Assembly (NCBI GenBank): GCA_930990065.1
Contig: CAKNOA010000013.1
Location: 1 to 53,690 of the forward strand
Length of the DNA: 53,690 bases
Source: an uncultured Clostridia bacterium
Lineage (GTDB): Bacteria; Bacillota; Clostridia; Oscillospirales; Acutalibacteraceae
Direction: 5' to 3'
Positions 15,703 to 25,115 of this stretch are shown one piece after another. Made by a program: the position numbers and the translations under genes. Positions within the stretch are counted from its first letter, which is position 1. The number at the start of each line of letters is the position of its first letter. The notes beneath the pieces were generated by a model, which searched no databases, was not told where the DNA came from, and worked only from the letters and a program-made list of their open reading frames with translations.

Positions 15703-15754
15703 CTTACGTAAATTTCATTCGCTCTACCTCTTATAAACTGGAGGCTACTATTTT

Positions 15755-17470
15755 ATGAATGTTTCAGAATATATCATCCAATATTTAAAGCAAAAGGGCG
15801 TTACTCATTACTTTGGGTATCAGGGAACGATGATCTCCTATTTTGTGGATGCCCTGTACCGTACGCCCGGCGTACACAATCATTCCTGTTATAACGAACA
15901 AGGAGCTGCCTTCGCTGCCTGTGGCATGGCGCAAGCCAGCGGACATGGGGCGGTTGCCTACTCCACCAGTGGTCCTGGTGCGGCCAACCTGCTTTCCGGG
16001 GTGGCCAATGCTTATATGGACTCAGAACCCGTTCTTTTTCTGACAGGGCAAGTGAACACGTACGAGTACACGGATATTCCTGAGCTGCGCCAACAGAGCT
16101 TTCAGGAATTGAATGTGGTAGCGATGGCAAAACCCGTCACGAAATACTGTGTGCAGATTACCACGGTAGAAGACGTACGCTTTCATCTGGAAAAAGCATG
16201 GCATCTAGCAACAACGGGGCGGCCTGGTCCCGTGTTACTAGATATTCCCATGAATATCCAGCGCAGTGAAATTCATCCGGACACTTTACGGGGCTATGAA
16301 CCAGAAATCACGAAGGCAGATTCGTGTACAGACTGTCTGCACACCATCGAAGAGCAACTGAAAAAAGCCTCCCGTCCGGTATTGCTGGTAGGGGGCGGTG
16401 TGCATCCGGCCAGTCAAGAACCACTGCTTGCCTTTGCGCGCGCTCATCATATTCCGATCGTGACCAGCTTGTTGGGAAAAAGCTTGTTGCCCCATGGGGA
16501 CGAGCTGAATTTTGGATATTTGGGCACGTACGGTATGCGGATCGCCAATTTGCTGGCCGGAATAAAAGCCGACTTGTTGGTTTGCATTGGTATCAGCATG
16601 TGTACCCGCCAGACCGGTGTAAAAGTGGAACAATTTGCTCCCCATGCGAAGCTGATCCGCATTGATGTTGACCCGGATGCCTTGCGTCGTAAAGTAAAGA
16701 GCAATGATTTGTGTTTTGCTGTCGATGCCGATTCGATCATCGCTGGCCTGAGCCAGCTGCATGTGCCTGATTTTTCTTCCTGGCTCTCTATTTGCCTAAA
16801 GTGCCGGTCGTATTTGGAAGAATTTGACCACACGGCTCCCGGCCGAGAACCCAATCGAATCGTGGAAAAAATTGCGGCCCTTACTACAGAAGGAAGTGCT
16901 GTTGCCAGCGATGTTGGCCAGCACATGATGTGGGTGGGCCAATCGTTGGCTGTCAAGAAGGGACAACGTATATTGTTTTCCGGCGGCCACGGTGCCATGG
17001 GGTATGCTTTACCCGCTGCCATAGGTGCCTACTACTATACGGGGAAACCGTCTTTTTTAATTGCAGGGGACGGTAGCTTCCAGATGAATATTCAAGAATT
17101 ACAGTGGGTTGCTAGGGAACATCTTCCCATTAAAATGTTTGTGCTAAACAATCATGTATTGGGCATGATTCGTTTCCAGCAAAATGACTATTTTGAAGGC
17201 CGTTACGGTGGAGCAGCCCGCGGGTTTGATTATACCCCATGCGACTTTGTGAAAGTTGCTCAGGGTTATGGCATTCGCAGCTTTCAAATAACCGATCCCG
17301 ATGAACTGGACCGTTTACAGGATGAGATGCATTCTCCCGATCCAGTTTTGATCGAAATCATGCTGCCGGATGACACTTCTGCCGTACCGAAAACATTCTT
17401 GGGAAAACCGGTTTACAACCAGCGTCCCTATATTCCGGAAGATAAATTGGAATGGTTGATTCAATTATAA
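15755..17470 (+). CDS. thiamine-diphosphate-dependent acetolactate-synthase-like enzyme
   Basis: This 571-residue protein has the full three-domain layout of the acetolactate synthase/pyruvate oxidase family. The activating Glu is Glu48 in CYNEQGAAFAA, an STSGPGAAN loop follows, and the ThDP-magnesium motif runs from GDGSFQMN to VLNNHVLGM (about 434-465). Its place at the head of a surface-polymer operon and the lack of a small regulatory subunit or other branched-chain amino acid genes argue against a valine/leucine role. A plausible analogy is YerE, which adds a two-carbon unit to a sugar, or another condensing step that builds a branched polyol. GGAGG precedes the ATG. Confidence 0.75.
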   Translation: MNVSEYIIQYLKQKGVTHYFGYQGTMISYFVDALYRTPGVHNHSCYNEQGAAFAACGMAQASGHGAVAYSTSGPGAANLLSGVANAYMDSEPVLFLTGQVNTYEYTDIPELRQQSFQELNVVAMAKPVTKYCVQITTVEDVRFHLEKAWHLATTGRPGPVLLDIPMNIQRSEIHPDTLRGYEPEITKADSCTDCLHTIEEQLKKASRPVLLVGGGVHPASQEPLLAFARAHHIPIVTSLLGKSLLPHGDELNFGYLGTYGMRIANLLAGIKADLLVCIGISMCTRQTGVKVEQFAPHAKLIRIDVDPDALRRKVKSNDLCFAVDADSIIAGLSQLHVPDFSSWLSICLKCRSYLEEFDHTAPGREPNRIVEKIAALTTEGSAVASDVGQHMMWVGQSLAVKKGQRILFSGGHGAMGYALPAAIGAYYYTGKPSFLIAGDGSFQMNIQELQWVAREHLPIKMFVLNNHVLGMIRFQQNDYFEGRYGGAARGFDYTPCDFVKVAQGYGIRSFQITDPDELDRLQDEMHSPDPVLIEIMLPDDTSAVPKTFLGKPVYNQRPYIPEDKLEWLIQL

Positions 17471-17550
17471 TCTATGTTAAGTAAATCTTTTTATTGAAAA
17501 AGGAATTTATGTCTATTAGGATTCAAAACATCTAGAAAGGTGGCTATTTT

Positions 17551-18255
17551 ATGAACATTGCCCTGATTATTGCCGGCGGCAGCGGACAGCGTATGCATCA
17601 GCAAATTCCGAAACAGTTTATCAATGTAAACGACAAGCCTATTATTGTATATACGCTGCAGGCTTTTCAGAAACATCCGGACATTGATGCTATTTGTGTC
17701 GTATGCATCAAAGGTTGGCACGATATTTTAAAGGCATATGCCCGTCAGTTCGGTATTACCAAACTAAAATGGGTCATCAACGGTGGCGAAAATGGCCAGA
17801 GCTCTATTCGCAATGGCATTTTTGAACTGGAAAAGGATTTTGCTCCCGATGACATCATCCTCATCCATGATGCGATCCGTCCCATGGTTTCCCAAGACAT
17901 TATTTCGGACTGCATCATCACGGCTCGGGAAAAAGGCTCGGCTATTTCCTGTGTTCCCTGCACTACGGCGGTTTTGGAACGCAACACGGAAGACAGCTCC
18001 CATAACGTTATTTCCCGTGACTTGCTGGGCATGACCCAGACGCCCCAGGGATTCCCGCTGAAAAAGTTGAGCTGGGCCCATCGGGAAGCCCTCAACCGCG
18101 GTATTACCAATTCCGTTGCCTCTTGTACTTTGATGGTGGAACTGGGCGAAACGGTTTACTTCTCCATTGGTTCCGAAACCAACGTAAAACTGACCACGCA
18201 GGCTGACTTGAAAATTTTCAAAGCACTGTTGGCGATTGAGGAAGACCGCCTGTAA
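17551..18255 (+). CDS. IspD/TarI-family cytidylyltransferase
   Basis: This 234-residue nucleotidyltransferase transfers CMP from CTP to a polyol phosphate. The N-terminal loop is IIAGGSGQRM, followed by QIPKQF and IHDAIRPMV, all IspD/TarI hallmarks, and MTQTPQGF lies towards the C-terminus. The neighbours (SDRs, LicD proteins, a TagD fusion) indicate activation of an alditol phosphate such as ribitol-5-phosphate for a cell-surface polymer, not isoprenoid synthesis. The ribosome site is AAAGGTGG. The substrate is inferred from context, and MEP activity cannot be excluded by sequence alone. Confidence 0.8.
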   Translation: MNIALIIAGGSGQRMHQQIPKQFINVNDKPIIVYTLQAFQKHPDIDAICVVCIKGWHDILKAYARQFGITKLKWVINGGENGQSSIRNGIFELEKDFAPDDIILIHDAIRPMVSQDIISDCIITAREKGSAISCVPCTTAVLERNTEDSSHNVISRDLLGMTQTPQGFPLKKLSWAHREALNRGITNSVASCTLMVELGETVYFSIGSETNVKLTTQADLKIFKALLAIEEDRL

Positions 18256-18292
18256 AATAGGCTAACCTTTTCAAAAAGGAGCGGAGAAACCC

Positions 18293-19351
18293 ATGTTTTG
18301 TAATCATTCGCTGTACCGGAACGATATTCAGACAGCTGCCTCGCTTTCCTTTATTCCTTGGGACAAGCTGCATGGCACGTCCATTTTGATTACCGGTGCG
18401 ACCGGCCTAATTGGAACCTGCCTGATTGATATATTGATGGAACACAACCGCATGAACGTAAGTGATCCCATCACGGTGTATGCACTGGGCCGCAGCCAGG
18501 AACGGCTGCACCTCCGTTTTGCGGATTATGAAGCGGATTCTTCTTTTCACTATGTCGTGCAAGATATTCGCGCCCCGCTGCCCGATGATCTTACGTTTAC
18601 CTATATGATTAACGGCGCCAGTAATGCGCATCCGGCGGCTTATGCCAAAGACCCGGTGGGTACTATTTTGATCAACATTCAGGGGCTTACCTCGTTATTG
18701 TCTCACGCGGTCGCCCATGGCACAAAACGAGTGCTGGAAATTTCGTCGATCGAAGTATATGGACAAAACCGTGGCGATGTCGAGGCTTTTGATGAATCCT
18801 ACTGCGGATTTATTGATTGTAATACAGCTCGTGCGGGTTACCCCGAAAGCAAACGGGTATGCGAAGCGCTGTGTCAGTCCTACCGTAACCAGTATGGTCT
18901 TTCCGTCTGTATTGCCCGGCCCAGCCGGGTTTATGGTCCCACCATGCTGCAAGAAGATAACAAGGCGACGGCCCAGTTTATCCACAATGTATTGCGCGGC
19001 GAAGACATTGTGCTGAAAAGCGACGGCAAACAACGGTATTCTTACACATACATGCTGGATGTTGCCACTGCTTTTTTGACTGTTCTTCTCAAAGGTGAAG
19101 ATGGGCAGGCCTACAATGTTGCCGATCCCGCTTCTATCGTTACACTAGGCGGTTTGGCCGAAAAAATGGCCGAACAGAATCACTGCCATGTGCGGTACGA
19201 TATCCCGTCCCAATCGGAATCGGCTGGGTTTTCCCATTTAAAAGATGGCGTGATGTGCGCCGATAAATTGGAAACACTGGGCTGGAAAGCTCTGGTATCA
19301 ATGAACGAAGGAATTGCCAAAACAATTCAGATTCTGTCAAATCATGAATAA
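18293..19351 (+). CDS. extended-SDR NAD-dependent epimerase/dehydratase
   Basis: This 352-residue extended SDR has an intact cofactor turn GATGLIG (about 36-42), the SSIEVYG strand (Ser of the catalytic set), and YPESK as the YxxxK motif (about 183-187). The C-terminal substrate domain has ARPSRVYGP and YTYMLDVATAF. It probably oxidises or epimerises a nucleotide-bound sugar or polyol, perhaps the CDP-derivative made by the preceding enzyme. AAAGGAG precedes the ATG; 37 bases separate it from the cytidylyltransferase gene. It is the intact counterpart of the degenerate SDR-like domain in the next gene. Confidence 0.8.
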   Translation: MFCNHSLYRNDIQTAASLSFIPWDKLHGTSILITGATGLIGTCLIDILMEHNRMNVSDPITVYALGRSQERLHLRFADYEADSSFHYVVQDIRAPLPDDLTFTYMINGASNAHPAAYAKDPVGTILINIQGLTSLLSHAVAHGTKRVLEISSIEVYGQNRGDVEAFDESYCGFIDCNTARAGYPESKRVCEALCQSYRNQYGLSVCIARPSRVYGPTMLQEDNKATAQFIHNVLRGEDIVLKSDGKQRYSYTYMLDVATAFLTVLLKGEDGQAYNVADPASIVTLGGLAEKMAEQNHCHVRYDIPSQSESAGFSHLKDGVMCADKLETLGWKALVSMNEGIAKTIQILSNHE

Positions 19352-19371
19352 TATGGAGGAATAGTCCCGGC

Positions 19372-21378
19372 ATGAGCACAAATGAATGGATTCTTGACCT
19401 GTTTTATAAGACCGGAAAGTTACTGGAGAAAATGGATCTAACCCCTGGAACATCCAGCTACCGGCGCGTAGTCTTGGTATGCCCAGAACACGATCTTGCT
19501 TTTCTAATGGCGGGTACTTTCTGTCAGGCCGCTGCGAAACATGCCGGGGCCCATCTCTTTATTCTGACGGATTCCTCTTCCCATGGGTACCGGGAACATG
19601 TTCCTGCTTATTTGGCGCAGAAGCCGATTTCGTATTTCTCTTCCTTACAGGACTTGCAGGCTGCGTTGCCTCATGATGAAACGAATACGTTATTCTATTA
19701 CTTTACGAACTTCCGGGCTTCGTACTATGAAACGGAAGAGGAACGTCAGCACCGCAAATTGCATTTTCAGCATTGTTTGGAACAATTGGCCGGACAGCCT
19801 CATTCTGTTTTTGCTTTTGTTCCTTTTATACCGACACTGCCCGCCCTTCCGTGTGCCAGTACAGCGGTAGCCGAACGGGAAGTAGAGGTCATATGGCGCA
19901 ATCAGCCGGCGGATTCCATGGAACGCATGATGCTGGACATGGAGGAAATCTGCCGTATTTTTGTGAATCAAAATCCAAACAGTCATGTTCTTGTTGAGCG
20001 AGTGGATGCCTGCTATGGCCCCGGCATTGAGGAAAATGACGGTACGTCCATCTATGAAACGGCATACAGCCTGATTCACGATCAGGTTATCACGCTGGGT
20101 TCCAATGATGCGCGCACGTACTATTCGGCCTCCTATGCCCCGGATGCCGTCGGCAGTTTATTTTTACTGTCGCTTCGCGGACGCAAAGGGAATATCTATC
20201 ACATTAGTTCCCACGCCTACTCTTTACTGGATATGAAAACGGCCCTGTTGCATGCCGCTGGCGAATTGGATATTCATATAAAGGCGCAAAACGGCAGCCA
20301 AAACCAGCCTTCTTATCATGTTCTAAATGCGGAAAAATTCCGTTTGGTGTGTTCGGAACGGCAAGCTTTGCTGTTTCGCACCCCATTTTCCCAGGCCTGT
20401 AAGCAGGAATTTTTATACCTATATCAGCATGCCCCCTATATTCCCCGAAACGCTTTGGATGTGTATTATGGGCGGATTGACCGCATCCGTGAAATGGAGC
20501 TGCAAGAACTGGACGAACTGGATGCGATCTGCCGTAAACACGGTATCCGTTATATTTTGGCAGGCGGCAGTATGTTAGGGGCCATCCGGCATGGCGGATT
20601 TATTCCGTGGGATGATGATGTTGATGTGGCTATGCTGCCGGAAGATTACGAAAAGTTTTTAAAAATATGCCCTGGCGAACTATCGGAATCCTATTTTTAT
20701 CAGAATTATGGTACCGAAAGTACCAGCCATTATATTCACGATAAAATCCGTATCAATGACACGTTCTTCTCCACTCGATATTCCAACCAATACCGGATGG
20801 CAAACGGGGTATACATTGATATTTTCGTTTATTATAAAACCAGCGATAAGCCCTTCATGCAAAAAATCCATTTGAATCTCATCCGCATTTGGCGGCGGAT
20901 ATTGGGAATCCGGTGGGCGGACCGTCCCCGCCGTGGGTTTCATTACACAGCCTCGAAAATTCTGCTGCCCTTTATGCGGCTGATCCCCTTCCGTTGGTAT
21001 CATTTGTTCTACAATAAACTTTTGAACCTCTATGAAAAGCGGAACACCCACTACCGCATTGACAGCGGCTTTAATCTCATGAAATGCGGCGCCTTCCCGG
21101 CCGAATGGTTTGACGAAACCATCGATGTAGATTTCTGTGGTCATCGGTATCCCATTCCCAAACGCTATGATGAGTATTTGCGTCACTGGTATGGGAATCA
21201 CTATATGGAACTGCTGCCTATTTCCGGACGTGTGTCGGTACACGACGTGATTCGTATAGACCTGGGCCACCGGCTTTTGAAAGAAACGGAAAACGGACCG
21301 TTCCATAGAGCTGATCTGCGCGGCGAACTGTATGAAACTCCGCTGCAGGCACCGGCAAAAGAGGAGGCTAAACCGTAA
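19372..21378 (+). CDS. fusion of a degenerate SDR-like domain with a LicD phosphotransferase
   Basis: This protein has 668 residues, about twice a normal LicD. Residues 30-300 follow the layout of the preceding extended SDR: RVVLVCPEHDLAFLM stands where ITGATGLIG should be, and ERVDACYGPG (209-218) and the ARTYYSASYAPDAVGSLFL segment match its substrate domain. The glycine-rich turn and the catalytic Tyr-x-x-x-Lys are absent. From about 373 a complete LicD domain begins, with GGSMLGAIRHGGFIPWDDDVD at 398-418. LicD-type enzymes move phosphocholine or alditol phosphates from CDP donors. The stop codon overlaps the next ATG by one base (TAATG). Confidence 0.75.
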   Translation: MSTNEWILDLFYKTGKLLEKMDLTPGTSSYRRVVLVCPEHDLAFLMAGTFCQAAAKHAGAHLFILTDSSSHGYREHVPAYLAQKPISYFSSLQDLQAALPHDETNTLFYYFTNFRASYYETEEERQHRKLHFQHCLEQLAGQPHSVFAFVPFIPTLPALPCASTAVAEREVEVIWRNQPADSMERMMLDMEEICRIFVNQNPNSHVLVERVDACYGPGIEENDGTSIYETAYSLIHDQVITLGSNDARTYYSASYAPDAVGSLFLLSLRGRKGNIYHISSHAYSLLDMKTALLHAAGELDIHIKAQNGSQNQPSYHVLNAEKFRLVCSERQALLFRTPFSQACKQEFLYLYQHAPYIPRNALDVYYGRIDRIREMELQELDELDAICRKHGIRYILAGGSMLGAIRHGGFIPWDDDVDVAMLPEDYEKFLKICPGELSESYFYQNYGTESTSHYIHDKIRINDTFFSTRYSNQYRMANGVYIDIFVYYKTSDKPFMQKIHLNLIRIWRRILGIRWADRPRRGFHYTASKILLPFMRLIPFRWYHLFYNKLLNLYEKRNTHYRIDSGFNLMKCGAFPAEWFDETIDVDFCGHRYPIPKRYDEYLRHWYGNHYMELLPISGRVSVHDVIRIDLGHRLLKETENGPFHRADLRGELYETPLQAPAKEEAKP

Positions 21379-23417
21379 TGACTGCTGCTCCATCGATAAA
21401 GACACGGGATTACTGGTTTGATAATGCGAAAGCCCTCCTGATTATATCGGTTGTGGTGGGCCATTTCGCCACCAGTTCTCAAATAAATGGCCAGGAATGG
21501 GTCAATGATATTGCCAAATTCATTTACTTTTTTCATATGCCGGTCTTTATGATGATTTCGGGCCGGTTTTCCCGGGGACGGGTCGATCGAAAAGAAACCG
21601 AAAAAGCGATTTGCCAGCTACTGCTTCCCTATGGCACGCTGCAATTATTGATGCTGCTGCTCAATAGTTTTTTGGGGTCTACCATATCGGCTAAGTCGAT
21701 TTTCTCCCCTCAATTTGGACTTTGGTATTTTCTGACTCTCTTTCTTTATATTATCATTACACCCTATCTAAAAAAATGGCGGTTTCTGTTTCCCGCGGCC
21801 CTTTTGTGTGCCATTGGCGTCTTTTTTCTCACAGATCCGCTGCCCTATGGGCTGCAGCGTATGGTTTCGTTTTACCCCTTCTTTCTAGCGGGCTATTATA
21901 CGTCATCCTATTCTTTTTCTTTCTGCCGGAAACCCTGGTTTCGCTTGCTCAGTGTGCTGATTTTGCTGGGGCTGTTCGTTTTTATGCAGTGGAAGGGCAC
22001 ATCGGTACGAACAGACCTGTTTACTCTGAAAGAAGTTGTGTGGGATATCGAGGGCAGTGGCTTTTGGCTCAGCGCTGAATTTGTCATTCACTATATTCTA
22101 GCGTTTTTTTGCTTTTTCCTGATCATGGGCATCAGTCCGCAAAAAAAGATGTTTTTCAGCTATGTAGGCACCCACTCCGTCTACGCGTATGGACTGCACT
22201 TATTTCTGATTGTCTTTTTGCGTGCTACCATGGAACCGGTATCAGGCCGTTTAGCCGCTGTCTTATGGCTGCTTGCCGGTATTCCTCTCACCTTTTTGCT
22301 CACGTCCCCTCCTGTTCGTTGGATATTCCGCCCGTTTTTGGAGCCCTCATCCCTGTGGAAAAAATCAGAAGCATCGTCTATTCCTCAACCAACTTCTTCC
22401 CCTGTCCATGCAGGTGAACGGGATTATTGGTTTGATAATGCCAAGGCTATTCTGATTATCCTCGTTGTGATGGGACACTTGAGCACGGGACCTGTCGTAC
22501 AGGATCAGGATTGGGCCCATTATCTGGCCCGGTTTATCTACTTCTTTCATATGCCCGTTTTTATGGTTATTTCGGGCCGCTTTTCCCGTGGAAGAGTAGA
22601 CCGCCGGGAATATGGGAAGGCGTTTCTTTCACTATTGGTGCCTTTCGTAATTTTACAAGCCCTGCTTTTGCTTTTGCGGGGCGCACTCGGATTATCTGTG
22701 ACATTTTCCCATGTCATCGTTCCCCAATACGGTTCCTGGTATTTCCCGGTGTTATTCCTGTTTTTGATGATTACACCACTTTTACGCAAATTCCGATTTT
22801 TACTCACCGCTGCTGTGTTGGTAGCCGCCGGTTGCTTTTTCCTGGCTGATCCCCTTCCTGTTGTCCTGCAACGGGCCGTTGAATTCTATCCATTCTTCCT
22901 ATTTGGCTATTATCTGTCGGATTGTTCATTTTCCGTTTGTTCCAAACCATGGTTCCGTTGGATTAGTGTCCTTTTTTTCGCTTGTTTATTCCTTTTCTTT
23001 ATGATAGGAAACGGACGGTCCATTCCTACGAACCTCTATACGTTCGAATGGGTTATATGGGATCTCGATAGAACCGAAGAGACGCTGGCTTTCCAGTACT
23101 TTACCCACTATGCGCTCAGTTTTGTTTGCTTCTTCATGGTAATGGGCCTTTTGCCTCGCAGGAAAGTGTTCTTCTCTTATATTGGTACCCATTCCCTTTA
23201 TGTATACGGCTTACATTTATTTATTGCCTATACACTGCGACGTTTGTTACCTCCCATTTCTTCCGTTTCTCTATCGTTCCTTTATATCCTGCTAAGCGTT
23301 CCGCTTGCTTTTCTGCTGGCCAGCCCACCTGTACGGCGCATTTTTCGGCCTATACTGGAACCGAAAACCTTATTCGATGCCTGGAAAGAAAAAAAGCATT
23401 CCGCGACAAAATCATGA
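21378..23417 (+). CDS. double acyltransferase-3 membrane protein (in-frame tandem duplication)
   Basis: This 679-residue integral membrane protein is made of two full acyltransferase family 3 units (OafA/fucose O-acetyltransferase type). Unit 1 begins at RDYWFDNAKALLI (residue 10) and unit 2 at RDYWFDNAKAILI (residue 348); each has about ten hydrophobic spans and repeats FIYFFHMPVFM.ISGRFSRGRVDR. The His in VVxGH, needed for acyl transfer in this family, is present in both. The copies are offset by 1014 bases and remain similar at DNA level. It likely O-acetylates the surface polymer or its lipid-linked precursor. AT3 proteins normally have a single unit. Confidence 0.85.
   Translation: MTAAPSIKTRDYWFDNAKALLIISVVVGHFATSSQINGQEWVNDIAKFIYFFHMPVFMMISGRFSRGRVDRKETEKAICQLLLPYGTLQLLMLLLNSFLGSTISAKSIFSPQFGLWYFLTLFLYIIITPYLKKWRFLFPAALLCAIGVFFLTDPLPYGLQRMVSFYPFFLAGYYTSSYSFSFCRKPWFRLLSVLILLGLFVFMQWKGTSVRTDLFTLKEVVWDIEGSGFWLSAEFVIHYILAFFCFFLIMGISPQKKMFFSYVGTHSVYAYGLHLFLIVFLRATMEPVSGRLAAVLWLLAGIPLTFLLTSPPVRWIFRPFLEPSSLWKKSEASSIPQPTSSPVHAGERDYWFDNAKAILIILVVMGHLSTGPVVQDQDWAHYLARFIYFFHMPVFMVISGRFSRGRVDRREYGKAFLSLLVPFVILQALLLLLRGALGLSVTFSHVIVPQYGSWYFPVLFLFLMITPLLRKFRFLLTAAVLVAAGCFFLADPLPVVLQRAVEFYPFFLFGYYLSDCSFSVCSKPWFRWISVLFFACLFLFFMIGNGRSIPTNLYTFEWVIWDLDRTEETLAFQYFTHYALSFVCFFMVMGLLPRRKVFFSYIGTHSLYVYGLHLFIAYTLRRLLPPISSVSLSFLYILLSVPLAFLLASPPVRRIFRPILEPKTLFDAWKEKKHSATKS
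21406..23390 (+). repeat. direct repeat of about 1 kb inside the acyltransferase gene
   Basis: Bases from 21406 and from 22420 start two homologous units offset by 1014 bases (338 codons). The first 22 bases differ at one position and later stretches are visibly diverged, so the duplication is not very recent. Confidence 0.75.
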
Positions 23418-23462
23418 TCTGTGACAACCCTGCTGTTTGTCTGTTTTGAGGGCGTATCAATA

Positions 23463-25115
23463 ATGACTTCTTTTCAACAACATCTGTTGCGACTGCTCAC
23501 TGAGATTGACGCAATCTGCCAAAAAAATCATATCACGTATTTTCTAGCTGGCGGCACCCTGTTGGGAGCCATCCGGCACCGGGGCTTTATTCCTTGGGAT
23601 GATGACGCTGATATTCTAATGGATGAGGAAAACTGGCAAAAATTTCGAAAGGCCTGCCAAACACAATTACCTGCCAATCGATTTCTTTCCTCACCAGAAG
23701 ATGATCCTACCTATCCCAACATTTTCCCCCGCTATGGAGAGACGACCAGTGCCTGTGTACACACCAACCAAATTCTGACACAGGATCCTCCCGGTATGAT
23801 CATTGATATTTTTATATTGGACGGTTTTAACGGTAGTCGGAAAGACTACCTACGCTATATAAAAACCGTGATGTTGTATGCCGACTGTGTCAATCTCTAT
23901 TCACTCTACGGACACCGTTTTCCTTTAGGGAGCAACCGGTACCCTGTTTATCAACACATGATGAAACGGGTGGGCCGCCGGCCTGTATTGGCACGCTTAG
24001 AAAAGAAACTGCGTTCCTTTGGTTCTTCCAACTCTTCGCAAACCATTATGCGATGGAGTAGTATGCCGCTTGTTTCCCCCCGCGACTTTTACCGGCGGGC
24101 TATTAGGGTCCCTTTTGAAAATACAACTCTTCTGGTACCTGAAAAAGCTCTTTCTTATTTGCTGTGGCATTATGGTGCTGACTTTATGATGCTGCCTCCC
24201 CATAGCGAACGGGACTCTCATAACGCTGCTGTAAACCTTTCTGTACCCGGAGATACCCTGCGACAGGATTTTCAAGCTGTACTGGATATACCTTCTCTTC
24301 GCACGGCTTACCAAAACCGCAAACAGGCTTTTCTGGCCAACGCTCCTATGCGTCAGGAAACCCGGGATGTCCTTAGCCGTACCCGCATGCTGCTTTGTTA
24401 CGGAAAGCTGCGTGCGGCCCTACAGCAACCAGACAATCAAACGGCACAAAAGAAACGGGATATTGCAAAACTGGAACCTGTTTATCAGGAATGCCTGCAA
24501 TTACAGCTATCCCCTGAAATGGCTGGACGAGAGGACTACGATCATCCATGGCGGTATTTGTACCCTGTCGTGGCGCCTTATAATTCACAGATGCAGCAAG
24601 ATATGCTGGAGATTCTATTGCGGCAGGGCCGCATCCGTCAGGCTCAACGCCTGTATGCTCTTTTTGAAAGCGGCCCATCACCTATCGGCGAAAAAGCCCG
24701 GGAACTATCCCAGTGGTTACAAGATTTTTATACTTGTATCCGTTATCTTATTGACCATCGATTCGCACCAGCCCAAAATTTAGCGCGCGATTTGTATCAA
24801 CAACAACCTATGTGTCCGGCTGTGATTGAATTATACCTATACACACTGCGCTTTACTAAGTGCTGTAAAGATCCTCTGTATAGGCAGTTAATCCAACAGT
24901 GGGCATGTATGGACCCAGAAAATCCGGATATTTCCGTCTTTCGTGGTGATTATTTGGCAGCGGTGGGGCAACAAGAGGAAGCCATTCGTCTGTACACGCA
25001 GGCAAAAGACCACCTGCAAAACGGATATGAACACTTGCGGCTGACAGACTGTGCCATACCGCCACTTGACTATTTTGTATCTTCTTTTTTAGAAAAGGGG
25101 TCTGATCATGACTGA
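23463..25115 (+). CDS. LicD-family phosphotransferase with helical-repeat C-terminus
   Basis: This 550-residue protein has its LicD domain at the very N-terminus: LAGGTLLGAIRHRGFIPWDDD at 28-48, then ADILMDEENW and PPGMIIDIFILDGF. Residues from about 330 to the end look like TPR-type helical hairpins (e.g. RQGRIRQAQRLYALFE, AAVGQQEEAIRLYTQAKDH). It should transfer a phospho-substituent from a CDP donor, with the repeat region perhaps docking partner proteins. ATG at 23463 follows GAGGG; the longer frame starts without a ribosome site. It overlaps the next gene by eight bases and is a clear paralogue of it. Confidence 0.8.
   Translation: MTSFQQHLLRLLTEIDAICQKNHITYFLAGGTLLGAIRHRGFIPWDDDADILMDEENWQKFRKACQTQLPANRFLSSPEDDPTYPNIFPRYGETTSACVHTNQILTQDPPGMIIDIFILDGFNGSRKDYLRYIKTVMLYADCVNLYSLYGHRFPLGSNRYPVYQHMMKRVGRRPVLARLEKKLRSFGSSNSSQTIMRWSSMPLVSPRDFYRRAIRVPFENTTLLVPEKALSYLLWHYGADFMMLPPHSERDSHNAAVNLSVPGDTLRQDFQAVLDIPSLRTAYQNRKQAFLANAPMRQETRDVLSRTRMLLCYGKLRAALQQPDNQTAQKKRDIAKLEPVYQECLQLQLSPEMAGREDYDHPWRYLYPVVAPYNSQMQQDMLEILLRQGRIRQAQRLYALFESGPSPIGEKARELSQWLQDFYTCIRYLIDHRFAPAQNLARDLYQQQPMCPAVIELYLYTLRFTKCCKDPLYRQLIQQWACMDPENPDISVFRGDYLAAVGQQEEAIRLYTQAKDHLQNGYEHLRLTDCAIPPLDYFVSSFLEKGSDHD

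Larger units (their letters stand above)
15414..15754. other. divergent regulatory gap between the small-protein gene and the surface-polymer operon
   Basis: This 341-base gap holds no supportable gene. It contains a minus-strand promoter (15513-15541) with a leader hairpin (15443-15472), a plus-strand promoter (15629-15657) with its own leader hairpin (15676-15702), and one copy of an 11-bp repeat that recurs next to the tRNA. It is distinctly A/T-rich. Confidence 0.6.

Noticed and set aside
15755-17470. Assignment as ilvB acetolactate synthase for branched-chain amino acids
   Set aside because: No ilvN/ilvC/leu genes nearby; position at the head of a surface-polymer operon argues for another role.
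17551-18255. Plain assignment as ispD of isoprenoid synthesis
   Set aside because: No other MEP genes are present (an ispF neighbour would be usual), and the operon is full of CDP-alditol and LicD functions.
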